The notes under the pieces were generated by a model that worked only from the letters and a program-made list of their open reading frames with translations, was not told the origin of the DNA and searched no databases. Shown here in pieces: positions 1-7,761 of a stretch of 64,000 bases of DNA. How positions within the stretch are numbered: the first letter of the stretch is position 1; every line of letters begins with the position of its first letter. Location of the stretch: contig NZ_RXHU01000062.1 of the NCBI RefSeq assembly GCF_003955665.1, forward strand, positions 1 to 64,000, read 5' to 3'. The position numbers were made by a program, and so were the translations under genes. Origin of the DNA: Paenibacillus whitsoniae. Its GTDB lineage: Bacteria; Bacillota; Bacilli; Paenibacillales; NBRC-103111.

Positions 1-758
1 AGAAACAAACAAACGGCGGAGGCTACTCTGACTACTCTTCTTCGGTAAGCCGTACGTTTGAGGCTGTTAAATCTGATACAACATTGACGTACAGCATTAA
101 CACCATCGGTGACCTCTACTCGGCGCAAGATAAGCTGACTACAGGCGTAGCAGCCGGCGAAGGTTTGGTCGCGGGCAACAGCCAATTTGATAAAAAATTG
201 TCCGTAATCGCAAAAGACTCTGCAGGTAACAAAGTGATTCTGCCTTCCAACTACGTACAAGGCATCTCTAGCTCGGATCCATCCATCCTAAATGTTGTGG
301 CCGATGGGAACCAAGATGGTTATGTATTGGGTAACAAAGCAGGAACAGCAACAGTCTCCGCGGTCGTGTACACAAACAAAGGTGAGACAATTAACTTGAC
401 GCAACAAGTGACAGTGAAAGCTGATGCGATTACAGTGGATAAACTGGAAGCTGGTAAAACAACGGCAACGCTTGATACTAGAACATTTGCTTATGAGTAC
501 TTTACAGATGGCGATAACACATTGAAAGTAACAGACCAATACGGCATTAAGTACGAAAACGCAGCAATTGCACAATATGATGCAGTACTTGGACTTCGTT
601 ACACTGTAGCGACAGTAGGCGGAACTGGTAACGTAACGGTAGATGCTAAAACAGGTGAGATTACACATGTAGATAGCACAGTAACAGAATTTGTTGTAAC
701 AGCAATTGCCCCTAACGGTAAATCCGTACAAGTATCGATCGCTGTTCCTCAAAACTAA
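1..758 (+). CDS. S-layer protein, C-terminal part (5' end outside window)
   Basis: The reading frame is open from base 3 of the window back through the edge, so this is the last 251 residues of a longer protein. It ends in repeated Ig-like beta-rich segments: KAGTATVSAVVYTNKGET, then APNGKSVQVSIAVPQN at the end. These same segments close the complete S-layer gene next door (KAGTATVSAVVYTNRGET ... APNGKSVQIVVTP), so the two are paralogues in tandem. By that relationship I infer that the missing N-terminus carries SLH domains, a secretion signal and cell-wall anchoring; none of it is visible here. A strong terminator follows 16 bases after the stop. Confidence 0.8.
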   Translation, partial: KQTNGGGYSDYSSSVSRTFEAVKSDTTLTYSINTIGDLYSAQDKLTTGVAAGEGLVAGNSQFDKKLSVIAKDSAGNKVILPSNYVQGISSSDPSILNVVADGNQDGYVLGNKAGTATVSAVVYTNKGETINLTQQVTVKADAITVDKLEAGKTTATLDTRTFAYEYFTDGDNTLKVTDQYGIKYENAAIAQYDAVLGLRYTVATVGGTGNVTVDAKTGEITHVDSTVTEFVVTAIAPNGKSVQVSIAVPQN

Positions 759-773
759 GAACGAATAATTAAA

Positions 774-803
774 CAAAAAAAGACCCCATGGGGTCTTTTT
801 TTG
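774..803 (+). terminator. Intrinsic terminator after first S-layer gene
   Basis: The inverted repeat AGACCCC-AT-GGGGTCT (781-796) is flanked by an A run and followed by a T run. The A/T flanks extend the stem. The A run could also serve as a T tract for the opposite strand, so it may act in both directions. Confidence 0.9.
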
Positions 804-912
804 TTTTTTCGAAAGTTTTTTCAAATATTTTTATTTGCATCGCAACTTTTTAGAAAACTATGCGTTTAATACTTTGAAACTAAGCAAAAGAAATGCATTA
901 AGAAAATAATTC

Positions 913-941
913 TTTACGATGCTATTCGACCAATGTATAAT
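913..941 (+). promoter_or_regulatory. SigA-type promoter of S-layer gene
   Basis: TTTACG (913-918) and TATAAT (936-941) are separated by 17 bases, with a perfect -10. The start point would be near 948, leaving an untranslated leader of about 120 to 200 bases. Long leaders are usual for S-layer mRNAs. Apart from this promoter, the terminator above and the ribosome sites below, I see nothing else in the gene-free stretch 759-1065. Confidence 0.7.
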
Positions 942-1045
942 GTGAATTGGTGTATGTGCCTATTTTTCTATCTAAAAGTTTACTAGTTTTCCTTTGTAGC
1001 ATTATAAGCTGCAAGTGAACTTAGTTATATACCGCTCTAACTCTG

Positions 1046-1149
1046 GAAAGGGGGTGAACCAAAAAATGAGTACATCGAGCTACAATAAAGTTAGATCTAA
1101 CCTAACAAATAATGATAAAGATATTCAAGGAGGAGAAAAAAAGGTTATG
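1046..1149 (+). promoter_or_regulatory. Two in-frame translation starts, each with its own ribosome site
   Basis: GAAAGGGGGTGA (1046-1057) lies 8 bases before ATG 1066. AAGGAGGAG (1127-1135) lies 11 bases before ATG 1147. The two starts are in the same frame, 27 codons apart, with no stop between them. The second start opens directly on a classical signal peptide. Tandem starts of this kind were described for the cell-wall protein operon of Bacillus brevis 47; the parallel is from memory. Confidence 0.6.
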
Positions 1150-4100
1150 AAGAAAAGTTTATCCGTAATACTTACTTCCGCAATGGCATTATCCATGTTT
1201 TCTTCCGTAGCATTCGGTAAAACATCCGCAGACTTCACAGATCTTAAAGATCTTGACGCAGCTACAAAAGCGAAATTCGATGCAATGATTTCCGCTGGTA
1301 TTTTTGATGGTGTGAGCGAAGATACTTTTGGCCTGAAAGAAGAAATGAACCGTGCACAATTCGCAAAAGTAGCAGCACTTCTTTTGGGGCTGAAAGCTGA
1401 TGCAACAACTTCCAGCTTCTCTGATGTTAAGGCTGACGACAAAGCTAACGGCTATGCTCTTCCTTACATCGAAGCTCTGAAAACTGCTGGCGTAACAGAT
1501 GGTTACGGCGAAGGCACTTACAACCCAGCTGGTAAAGTAACAAAAGAACAGCTGGCTACTTTCTTGGTTCGCGTTCTTGGTAAAGATGCTGATGCTAAAG
1601 CAAAAACTGGTACAGATGCAACTGTTTCTGACTGGGCTCAAGGTTATGTAGCACTGGCTCTTGAATTGAAGCTTCTTGCTAATGGCGAAGACGGCAAATT
1701 CGGTGGTCAAGCAAACGCTACTCGTGACCTTCTTTTGACTGGTGCGTATGAAGCGAAACAACAATACGTAGTTCCAGGTAAAATTTCTTTGACTGAAGCA
1801 AAAGCGGTTGGTGTTTATAAAGTTCAAGTGACTTTCAACAAACCGGTTGATACAGCAGCTGCGAAATTTGCTTTGACTAAAGGTACAGCGCCTGTAGTTA
1901 CTACTACTACAGCACCTGTATGGTCCGAGGATAAGAAATCCGTTACTCTTACAACTGATTCAAGAATCAGCGAAGGTGACTACACTGTAACATTGTCTGG
2001 TCTTGATGCTGCAAATGTTGACAAAACAACTGCAACATTCAAAGGAACTGATGAGCAAGTTTCCAAAATCGACTTCGTAAATGCTGGCGATACAGTTGCG
2101 TACAGTACAGATGCTTCTGTTAAAGTTAAAGCTGTTAACCAATATGGTGAAGCTGTATCTATCTCCACTTCTGGCTTTACAGCACTTGTAAGCGGTCAAG
2201 CGCCTACTTCCTTTAAAAAAGACACTGACGGGAATTTCGTGCTTACATTCGCGACTAAAGCATTGAATAATGGCATTACTCAAGGCAATGGTATTGTTCC
2301 AATTACTGTTTACTTTAACAATAGCAACGTTACAGTATCTAAAAACTTTAAAGTGGGGACAGTTCCACTTCTAAGCAAAATTGAGGCTGGTAAGGTTACT
2401 TATTCCAATACCACAACAAACAAATTGACTTCTGCTGATGATAGTGCTTCAATTCCGTTGACATTACTTGACCAGTACGGAAATGAAATTGTTAGATCCC
2501 AGTTCAATGGTGGTACTCCAGAAGTTAATGCGAGCAATATTAACCCAGTGGTCACTCCATATGAGGAAAAACTGGTAGTTGATAAAGCAGGTTCGACGCT
2601 TGCTGTTGGCGACTTGTTTGATGACAATGGTAATGCACGAATCAAAGTAAAATTGACTGGAAAAGTAGACAAAAATGCTGATTTCACAATCAATATTTAT
2701 GGTGGCTCTTCATCTGCATCTGCTACAGTTAGTGTAGGCGCTGGTAATCTGGCTACTAAAGTTGAGTTTGATACATCTGCTGTTTCCGTCAGTGCTACAG
2801 ATAGAGAAGTATTCGTTCCACTGATCGTATCTGACGCTAACGGTAATAAACTGAGCGCTCAAGATATCGTTGATAACAAAGCACGATTCACTTTCTCGGT
2901 ATCTAATGGTACAGCGGCAATTCAAGAAACAGGTGCAGATAAAGGTAAGCTTCGTCTTGCCTTCACTACAGACAATTCTGTAGGTAACAAGCTATACATT
3001 TCTGGTCAAATCAATCAATCCCAAAGCAATACATTTGTTCAAACGAGTGTAAATGTTGGTGAAGGACGTTACCCAGATTCCTTCGTTGTGAAAACAGAGT
3101 CTGCTGCAAAAGCAATTTTGGGTGCAGACGATAAAGTTGTTTTCCAATTGGTTGACCAATTCGGTAAAAACCTAAATGACAATATCGGTGCAACTATCCC
3201 TGGTCAAAATGGACGCACTGCTGAATACCAAATCAAAGCTGAAGTTACAAGAGATCAAGCTGGAAATGATACAGATATTACACCTAGAGGCACATATACA
3301 TCGACCAGCACTGTTGGTAATGTAACGACTTATGTTTTTGACAACACAAAGATCGACCAATTCAACAAAGGTTTTGATACAAAGACTAACTTTACTGAAG
3401 GTAAAGCAACTATTAAAGTAGTAATTGAGAAAAAACCAGCTGGCGGTTCATGGGGCGAAAATTCCAGTACAGTTAGCCGTTCGATCCAAGCGGTAAAAGC
3501 TGACACTAAGCTGACATATTCCTTGAACGCTATCGGTTCCCTGTTTGCTGCTAAGGATAAATTGGGATCGGTATATCCACAAAGTCCTATGAATCCAGCT
3601 AATGAAACATTAGCTCCAGGCACAAGCGTTAGCCAATTCGATAAAAGCGTTGGTGTAACTGCGAAAGACGAAGCAGGTAATAAAGTTAAACTGCCTACGA
3701 ATTACATCACTAGCCTGACTAGTTCTGACCCTAACGTAATCCTTACTGCTTCTAATACTGGCGCATACGATTGGGATCCGAATAATGCAACTGCACCTGT
3801 TCAAAAGGCTTATGTCCTTGGGTACAAGGCAGGGACAGCTACAGTATCAGCAGTTGTGTACACAAACAGAGGCGAAACTATTAACCTGTCGCAAGAAGTA
3901 ACGGTTAAGGCTGATCCAATTACAGTTGATTCGATTACTGCAGGTCGTACAAGTGTAAACACAACTGAGAAACTAAGTGCTACAACTGGTTTCAACGTAT
4001 GGCAGCTGTTCAACAAAGATAGCGACAATAAATTCAAAGTTGTTGACAACTATGGTATTGAGTACACTGATGCAGCAATCCTTACCTACAAAGCGGTGCT

Positions 4101-4266
4101 AGGCGTTAACTTCACGGTTAACACAACAGCTAGAACATCTGGCTCGGGTAGCGTTTCTATCGATCCTGCTACAGGTGTAGTAACAGTTCCTGCTGGTGTA
4201 GCCGAGTATGTTGTTACAGCTACTGCTCCAAACGGTAAATCCGTTCAAATCGTAGTAACTCCATAA
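1147..4266 (+). CDS. S-layer protein with three SLH domains
   Basis: This is a surface-layer protein of 1039 residues when read from ATG 1147, which follows AAGGAGGAG and opens on a signal peptide (MKKSLSVILTSAMALSMFSS, cleavage near VAFG-KTSA). Reading from ATG 1066 adds 27 residues. Three SLH motifs fill roughly residues 25-205; recognisable pieces are FTDLKDLD, FSDVKADD, TDGYGEGTYNPAGKVTKEQL and VSDWAQGYVALALE. SLH domains bind pyruvylated wall polysaccharide. The rest is a chain of Thr/Val/Ser-rich Ig-like segments with no catalytic motif, which I take as the self-assembling lattice part. It is paralogous to the gene upstream. Its own promoter (913-941) and terminator (4281-4310) mark a single-gene transcript. 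Confidence 0.93.
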   Translation: MKKSLSVILTSAMALSMFSSVAFGKTSADFTDLKDLDAATKAKFDAMISAGIFDGVSEDTFGLKEEMNRAQFAKVAALLLGLKADATTSSFSDVKADDKANGYALPYIEALKTAGVTDGYGEGTYNPAGKVTKEQLATFLVRVLGKDADAKAKTGTDATVSDWAQGYVALALELKLLANGEDGKFGGQANATRDLLLTGAYEAKQQYVVPGKISLTEAKAVGVYKVQVTFNKPVDTAAAKFALTKGTAPVVTTTTAPVWSEDKKSVTLTTDSRISEGDYTVTLSGLDAANVDKTTATFKGTDEQVSKIDFVNAGDTVAYSTDASVKVKAVNQYGEAVSISTSGFTALVSGQAPTSFKKDTDGNFVLTFATKALNNGITQGNGIVPITVYFNNSNVTVSKNFKVGTVPLLSKIEAGKVTYSNTTTNKLTSADDSASIPLTLLDQYGNEIVRSQFNGGTPEVNASNINPVVTPYEEKLVVDKAGSTLAVGDLFDDNGNARIKVKLTGKVDKNADFTINIYGGSSSASATVSVGAGNLATKVEFDTSAVSVSATDREVFVPLIVSDANGNKLSAQDIVDNKARFTFSVSNGTAAIQETGADKGKLRLAFTTDNSVGNKLYISGQINQSQSNTFVQTSVNVGEGRYPDSFVVKTESAAKAILGADDKVVFQLVDQFGKNLNDNIGATIPGQNGRTAEYQIKAEVTRDQAGNDTDITPRGTYTSTSTVGNVTTYVFDNTKIDQFNKGFDTKTNFTEGKATIKVVIEKKPAGGSWGENSSTVSRSIQAVKADTKLTYSLNAIGSLFAAKDKLGSVYPQSPMNPANETLAPGTSVSQFDKSVGVTAKDEAGNKVKLPTNYITSLTSSDPNVILTASNTGAYDWDPNNATAPVQKAYVLGYKAGTATVSAVVYTNRGETINLSQEVTVKADPITVDSITAGRTSVNTTEKLSATTGFNVWQLFNKDSDNKFKVVDNYGIEYTDAAILTYKAVLGVNFTVNTTARTSGSGSVSIDPATGVVTVPAGVAEYVVTATAPNGKSVQIVVTP

Positions 4267-4280
4267 TCTTCGTTATAGTG

Positions 4281-4310
4281 AAAAGGACCCTTCGGGGTCT
4301 TTTTCTTTTC
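4281..4310 (+). terminator. Intrinsic terminator after S-layer gene
   Basis: The stem GGACCC-TTCG-GGGTCT (4285-4300), with one G:T pair and a stable TTCG loop, has an A run before it and TTTTCTTTTC after it. Confidence 0.9.
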
Positions 4311-4346
4311 TAAATAAACTCATTAATAGAGTAAGGAGTAAAAACA

Positions 4347-4886
4347 GTGAAATTTTATACATCCTTGGCAATTATGGGGCTAATAAGTTTTGTCTTGCTC
4401 TCCACCTCCCAAGCCGAAGCCCCAACCGCGGGCTCTTCCAGTGATCCGGTGATCACGAAGAGCTACTTCGATCAGAACACCTTAAGCGAAGCAAAGGTGA
4501 AAGAGATTGTCGCCTCCGCGATCGCGGCCAATTCTGGTGGTAGCCAGAATGGCAGCGGGAGCAACGGAGGCACGGGCGTAACGCCAGCGGCGAATATGAA
4601 GGTTGTCCAGTTGAAAAATGGACAAACCCTGTACGCCGGCGCTGGCGCGGAATTTATCGTGCGAACGGGCAAGGTCCTCGCCGTGAGCAAAGATGGCAAT
4701 GGCATCCCGGATGTCACGGGAGGCAAGGATTTGCCAGCGGGAACGGAAGTTGCGCTGAATCATCTTTTGATTTTCCCGACGGAAGGCCGTGGGATCCAGG
4801 TTTCACCGAAAAATGACGCCGAAGTTTATGTCATGGTACGCGGCGGATATCTTGTGCTCAATGCAGACGGCAGCACAGCCGAATAG
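4347..4886 (+). CDS. Secreted hypothetical protein, 179 aa
   Basis: I do not recognise the family. The start is GTG 4347, 8 bases after AAGGAG (4333-4338). Residues 1-25 form a typical signal peptide (MKFYTSLAIMGLISFVLLST, then AEA). A short charged helix (LSEAKVKEIVASAI) and a Gly/Ser/Asn linker follow. The C-terminal half, about 90 residues, is beta-rich: VVQLKNGQTLYAGAGAEFIV, then DLPAGTEVALNHLLIFP and YVMVRGGYLVLN. The shape suggests an exported one-domain protein on a flexible linker, but no catalytic residues stand out. It sits alone between two terminators. Base composition (GC-rich) differs from the AT-leaning S-layer gene before it. Confidence 0.75.
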   Translation: MKFYTSLAIMGLISFVLLSTSQAEAPTAGSSSDPVITKSYFDQNTLSEAKVKEIVASAIAANSGGSQNGSGSNGGTGVTPAANMKVVQLKNGQTLYAGAGAEFIVRTGKVLAVSKDGNGIPDVTGGKDLPAGTEVALNHLLIFPTEGRGIQVSPKNDAEVYVMVRGGYLVLNADGSTAE

Positions 4887-4895
4887 CAATTTCAT

Positions 4896-4930
4896 GAGGG
4901 TAAGCCAAGAGCTTGCCCTCTTTTGTTTTT
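4896..4930 (+). terminator. Intrinsic terminator
   Basis: GAGGGTAAGC (4896-4905) pairs with GCTTGCCCTC (4911-4920) around a 5-base loop, with one G:T pair, and is followed by TTTTGTTTTT. Confidence 0.9.
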
Positions 4931-5164
4931 GCGACGGGCATTGCCATCAGCAAACTCCTTGCCACGAAAGTCCGTGCAGATAACGCTCATTATTGCCTTC
5001 GAACATGGAAGTCGTTCCTTACATGCTCTCCAATATTTTACCCTTACAGCCAACTTCTTATTCGGTTTGAGCCGCGGAATCCAGCCATACTAAAGACATA
5101 CCCCCACTAAAGCTCAGTCGTTAGAGGGGACCAATCTCTAAGAAACCTAAGGAGGCGTTTCGTT

Positions 5165-5434
5165 ATGGCGAGAAACAGTAAAGTGGTTCCGGAATCCAAA
5201 AAGGCTTTGGATGTACTGAAATATGAAATCGCTGCTGAGCTAGGCTTGCCTGTTGGCAAGCAGATGTCATTAAATGCCGATACGGAGTTTGCAACAGAGC
5301 TAGGTGCGATCCCTTCCTCTTCTGTAAAAGAGGATTACTGGGGGCACATCTCCTCTAGAGACACGGGAGCGGTGGGCGGACGCATCACGGCGCGGCTCAT
5401 TCAGAGAGCGGAAGAAACGCTTTTTAGTCTGTAG
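5165..5434 (+). CDS. Alpha/beta-type small acid-soluble spore protein
   Basis: This is an 89-residue SASP, the DNA-binding protein that coats and protects spore DNA and is degraded by the GPR protease at germination. Family hallmarks seen are KYEIAAELG (the GPR-cleavage-like segment), LNADTEFATELG, YWGHISSRDTGAVGGRI and a basic, glycine-containing C-terminus. ATG 5165 follows AAGGAGGCG. Upstream, CATACTA at 5086-5092 fits a SigG -10, but the matching -35 is weak. The gene is monocistronic and the neighbours are unrelated. It is good evidence for an endospore former. Confidence 0.92.
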   Translation: MARNSKVVPESKKALDVLKYEIAAELGLPVGKQMSLNADTEFATELGAIPSSSVKEDYWGHISSRDTGAVGGRITARLIQRAEETLFSL

Positions 5435-5528
5435 TGAACTTATTGTTTTTTTATTTTATAAAAGCCCCATGAATAAAAAATGATCGAAAGCTTAAAGTTT
5501 CCTTAAAGTATGGAACGGTGGATTTAAA

Positions 5529-5557
5529 TTGACTTTCCTATATAAATGTAGTAAGAT
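5529..5557 (+). promoter_or_regulatory. SigA promoter for metK leader or a short RNA
   Basis: TTGACT (5529-5534), a 17-base spacer and TAAGAT (5552-5557) make a strong vegetative promoter. Transcription should begin near 5564, about 210 bases before metK. The stretch 5435-5774 holds no convincing gene; it contains this promoter, the hairpins described next, and a further imperfect inverted repeat ACGGAAT / ATTCCGT (about 5619-5673). Confidence 0.65.
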
Positions 5558-5565
5558 AACGAATT

Positions 5566-5618
5566 GAAGGTCTAACTTTCGTGTAACCTTTCTCGAGCGG
5601 GAAAGGTTCATTTTTTTT
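5566..5618 (+). terminator. metK leader: Tandem hairpins ending in a terminator ahead of metK
   Basis: The first hairpin is GAAGGT-CTA-ACTTTC (5566-5580). The second is AACCTTTC (5585-5592) paired with GAAAGGTT (5601-5608), followed by eight T. The 5' arm GAAGGT could also pair with part of ACCTTTC, so the two arrangements compete, as in attenuators. Placed right after a promoter and before metK, it is either a leader attenuator or the end of a very short RNA. I do not see the conserved S-box (SAM-I) core that usually precedes metK in Bacilli. Confidence 0.55.
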
Positions 5619-5774
5619 ACGGAATTCGTTGTTCTTTCCAGCGCTTGCGCGCAAAAAGAGGGATTCCGTTTGGCGTGAAAAGCTGCCGCTAAAGCCGGGC
5701 CCATTTTGATATAGGCATCGATTAAAAGCTTTTCAATCATACTAAGAAATATAGAATGTAGGAGGATGAAGAGA

Positions 5775-6986
5775 ATGGCGCATGTAAGCGGTCGTCGTTT
5801 ATTTACATCCGAATCCGTAACAGAAGGTCATCCGGATAAGATTTGTGACCAGATTTCTGACTCGGTATTGGATGCGTTTTTGGCTAACGATCCAAATGCT
5901 CGTGTAGCATGTGAGGTTTCGGTAGCAACAGGTTTGGTATTGGTAATTGGTGAGATCACGTCGAAGTCTGAGTATGTGGATATCCAAGCTATCGCAAGAC
6001 AAACGATTAAAGATATCGGGTACACGCGTGCAAAATTTGGTTTTGACTCCCAAACTTGTGCAGTGCTCGTTTCCCTAAATGAACAATCCCCTGACATTGC
6101 GCAAGGCGTTGACAGAGCGCTTGAAGCAAGAGAAGGTTCCATGTCGGATGCTGAAATTGAAGCGATCGGCGCAGGTGACCAAGGGTTGATGTTTGGTTTT
6201 GCTGTTAATGAAACACCTGAACTTATGCCGCTTCCTATTTCGATTTCCCACCAACTGGCTCGTCGTTTGACTGAGGTCCGCAAGAACGGTACGCTTCCAT
6301 ACTTGCGTCCAGATGGTAAAACACAAGTAACGGTTGAATACGTGGATGACAAACCGGTTCGCGTTGATGCGATCGTTGTATCCACACAGCATGATGAGAA
6401 TGTGACTTTGGAGCAAATCCAAAAAGACATTAAAGAACATGTTATCGCGCCTATCGTTCCAGCTAACCTGTTGGACGAGAAAACAAACTACTTCATTAAC
6501 CCAACTGGCCGTTTCGTTATCGGCGGACCACAAGGGGATGCTGGTTTGACTGGCCGTAAAATCATCGTTGATACTTACGGTGGTTACGCACGTCACGGCG
6601 GCGGCGCATTCTCCGGTAAGGATCCGACAAAGGTTGACCGTTCCGGCGCATACGCGGCGCGTTATGTTGCGAAAAATATCGTAGCTGCTGGCCTTGCTGA
6701 CAAATGTGAAGTTCAATTGGCTTACGCGATCGGCGTAGCACGTCCAGTGTCTATCGCAGTTGATACATTTGGTACAGGCAAAATCAGCGAAGAAAAGCTG
6801 GTTGAGCTGGTTCAAAGCAACTTTGATCTTCGCCCAGCGGGCATCATCAAGGAGCTTGACTTGCGTCGTCCAATTTATCGTCAAACCGCTGCTTACGGTC
6901 ACTTCGGCCGTAACGATCTGAACGTTCCTTGGGAGCGTACAGACAAAGCAGAAACGCTTAAAGCACAAGCACAAGCTTTGGTATAA
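5775..6986 (+). CDS. metK: S-adenosylmethionine synthetase
   Basis: MetK makes S-adenosylmethionine from methionine and ATP in the cytosol. The protein is 403 residues, normal for the family. Signature segments seen are TEGHPDKICDQISD near the N-terminus, GAGDQGLMFGFA in the middle and GGGAFSGKDPTKVDRSGAYA towards the C-terminal third, giving all the ATP, metal and methionine contact motifs. ATG 5775 is preferred to ATG 5766 because the ribosome site AGGAGG (5760-5765) touches the latter. SAM feeds the many methyltransferases of this window, but metK is a housekeeping gene and its position is probably unrelated to them. Confidence 0.97.
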   Translation: MAHVSGRRLFTSESVTEGHPDKICDQISDSVLDAFLANDPNARVACEVSVATGLVLVIGEITSKSEYVDIQAIARQTIKDIGYTRAKFGFDSQTCAVLVSLNEQSPDIAQGVDRALEAREGSMSDAEIEAIGAGDQGLMFGFAVNETPELMPLPISISHQLARRLTEVRKNGTLPYLRPDGKTQVTVEYVDDKPVRVDAIVVSTQHDENVTLEQIQKDIKEHVIAPIVPANLLDEKTNYFINPTGRFVIGGPQGDAGLTGRKIIVDTYGGYARHGGGAFSGKDPTKVDRSGAYAARYVAKNIVAAGLADKCEVQLAYAIGVARPVSIAVDTFGTGKISEEKLVELVQSNFDLRPAGIIKELDLRRPIYRQTAAYGHFGRNDLNVPWERTDKAETLKAQAQALV

Positions 6987-7000
6987 AGCTGGCAGGTAGG

Positions 7001-7027
7001 AAACCGCCCGATTTGGGCGGTTTTTTG
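7001..7027 (+). terminator. Intrinsic terminator after metK
   Basis: AACCGCCC (7002-7009) pairs with GGGCGGTT around a short loop and is followed by TTTTTG. Confidence 0.92.
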
Positions 7028-7174
7028 TCGTTTTTTATGACAAATTTCGACGAGAACGTTGCATTAAATTTGCATAAAAAATGGGAAAAAGCAATATTTT
7101 TGTCGTATAATATATTTGTGCAGTTAGGTGTGGTAAGATAGGAATAATCACTTATGAGACGGGAGTGAGTTGTT

Positions 7175-7540
7175 ATGGATCATGAGTTGAAGGAAGTATT
7201 TAGAGCGGTTTTGAAAGAGGAATTGGTTCCAATTATTCAACGGCTCGACAATATTGAAACTCGACTGGAGAATGTTGAAGCGAGACTGGAAAAAGTCGAA
7301 GCTCGGTTAGAGAATGTTGAAGTAAGACTGGACAAGGTCGAAGCTCGATTGGACAATCTCGAAGTGCGTTTTGACAGCGTTGAACTTGAACAAAGCCAAA
7401 TGAAGCAAGCGATCATGGAAACGAACGAAGCGGTGAAGCGCATCGAGAAGAATCAAGAGCAGCAACAGCAATTAATTGAGCTCTTATCGTATCGTTCGAT
7501 CGAGCAAGAAGCGAAGTTGAAGAGAGTTAGCAGTTTATAA
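7175..7540 (+). CDS. Heptad-repeat coiled-coil protein, 121 aa
   Basis: This is a small soluble protein made almost wholly of coiled coil. From about residue 24 to 70 it repeats the heptad RLENVEA (variants RLEKVEA, RLDKVEA, RLDNLEV), followed by a Gln-rich helix. There is no signal peptide, membrane segment or catalytic motif. ATG 7175 follows GGGAGTGAG. A TATAAT box lies at 7106-7111 but lacks a good -35. Repeats of this type occur in many unrelated small Bacillales proteins, and in phage-like and chromosome-associated proteins, so no function is assigned. Its own terminator follows at 7579-7622. Confidence 0.75.
   Translation: MDHELKEVFRAVLKEELVPIIQRLDNIETRLENVEARLEKVEARLENVEVRLDKVEARLDNLEVRFDSVELEQSQMKQAIMETNEAVKRIEKNQEQQQQLIELLSYRSIEQEAKLKRVSSL
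7253..7375 (+). repeat. Tandem 21-base repeats coding for heptads
   Basis: About six imperfect copies of a 21-base unit encode R-L-(E/D)-(N/K)-(V/L)-E-(A/V) one after another. The unit length equals one coiled-coil heptad, so copy number could change without breaking the frame. Confidence 0.8.
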
Positions 7541-7578
7541 GCCTTGATTATAAATATAATCCAGTGTATCTCAAGCAG

Positions 7579-7622
7579 AGAGCAAACCCGCGGGCGGAAG
7601 CGAGGCATGCTCTTTTTATTTT
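7579..7622 (+). terminator. Intrinsic terminator
   Basis: AGAGCA (7579-7584) pairs with TGCTCT (7608-7613), with a GC-rich inner part that can fold further, and is followed by TTTTTATTTTT. Confidence 0.75.
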
Positions 7623-7761
7623 TGGCTCGAAAACTGGGCGTTCTTTGAAATATAAATACAACGCGACAAATTTCGTAACTTTTTCCATAGTTTTAGAGTC
7701 TATATAAATATCATAAGACGATAACAATAGAGAGAGTATGGAAGAGGAGTGGAGATCCAGC

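Noticed and set aside
288..824. 178-codon minus-strand frame opposite the first S-layer gene
   Set aside because: Cys-, Tyr- and Phe-rich translation typical of the antisense of a coding gene; it also covers the terminator.
5492..5740. 82-codon frame on the minus strand between the SASP gene and metK
   Set aside because: No ribosome site precedes its start, and it runs across a plus-strand promoter and terminator; composition is not gene-like.
5435..5774. SAM-I (S-box) riboswitch expected before metK
   Set aside because: I looked for the conserved S-box core and kink-turn sequence and did not see them; only simple hairpins are present.
6075..6974. 299-codon minus-strand frame opposite metK
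   Set aside because: It is the antisense shadow of a highly conserved housekeeping gene and has no recognisable motif.
7253..7375. CRISPR-like repeats
   Set aside because: The 21-base units are adjacent, without spacers, and encode coiled-coil heptads in frame.
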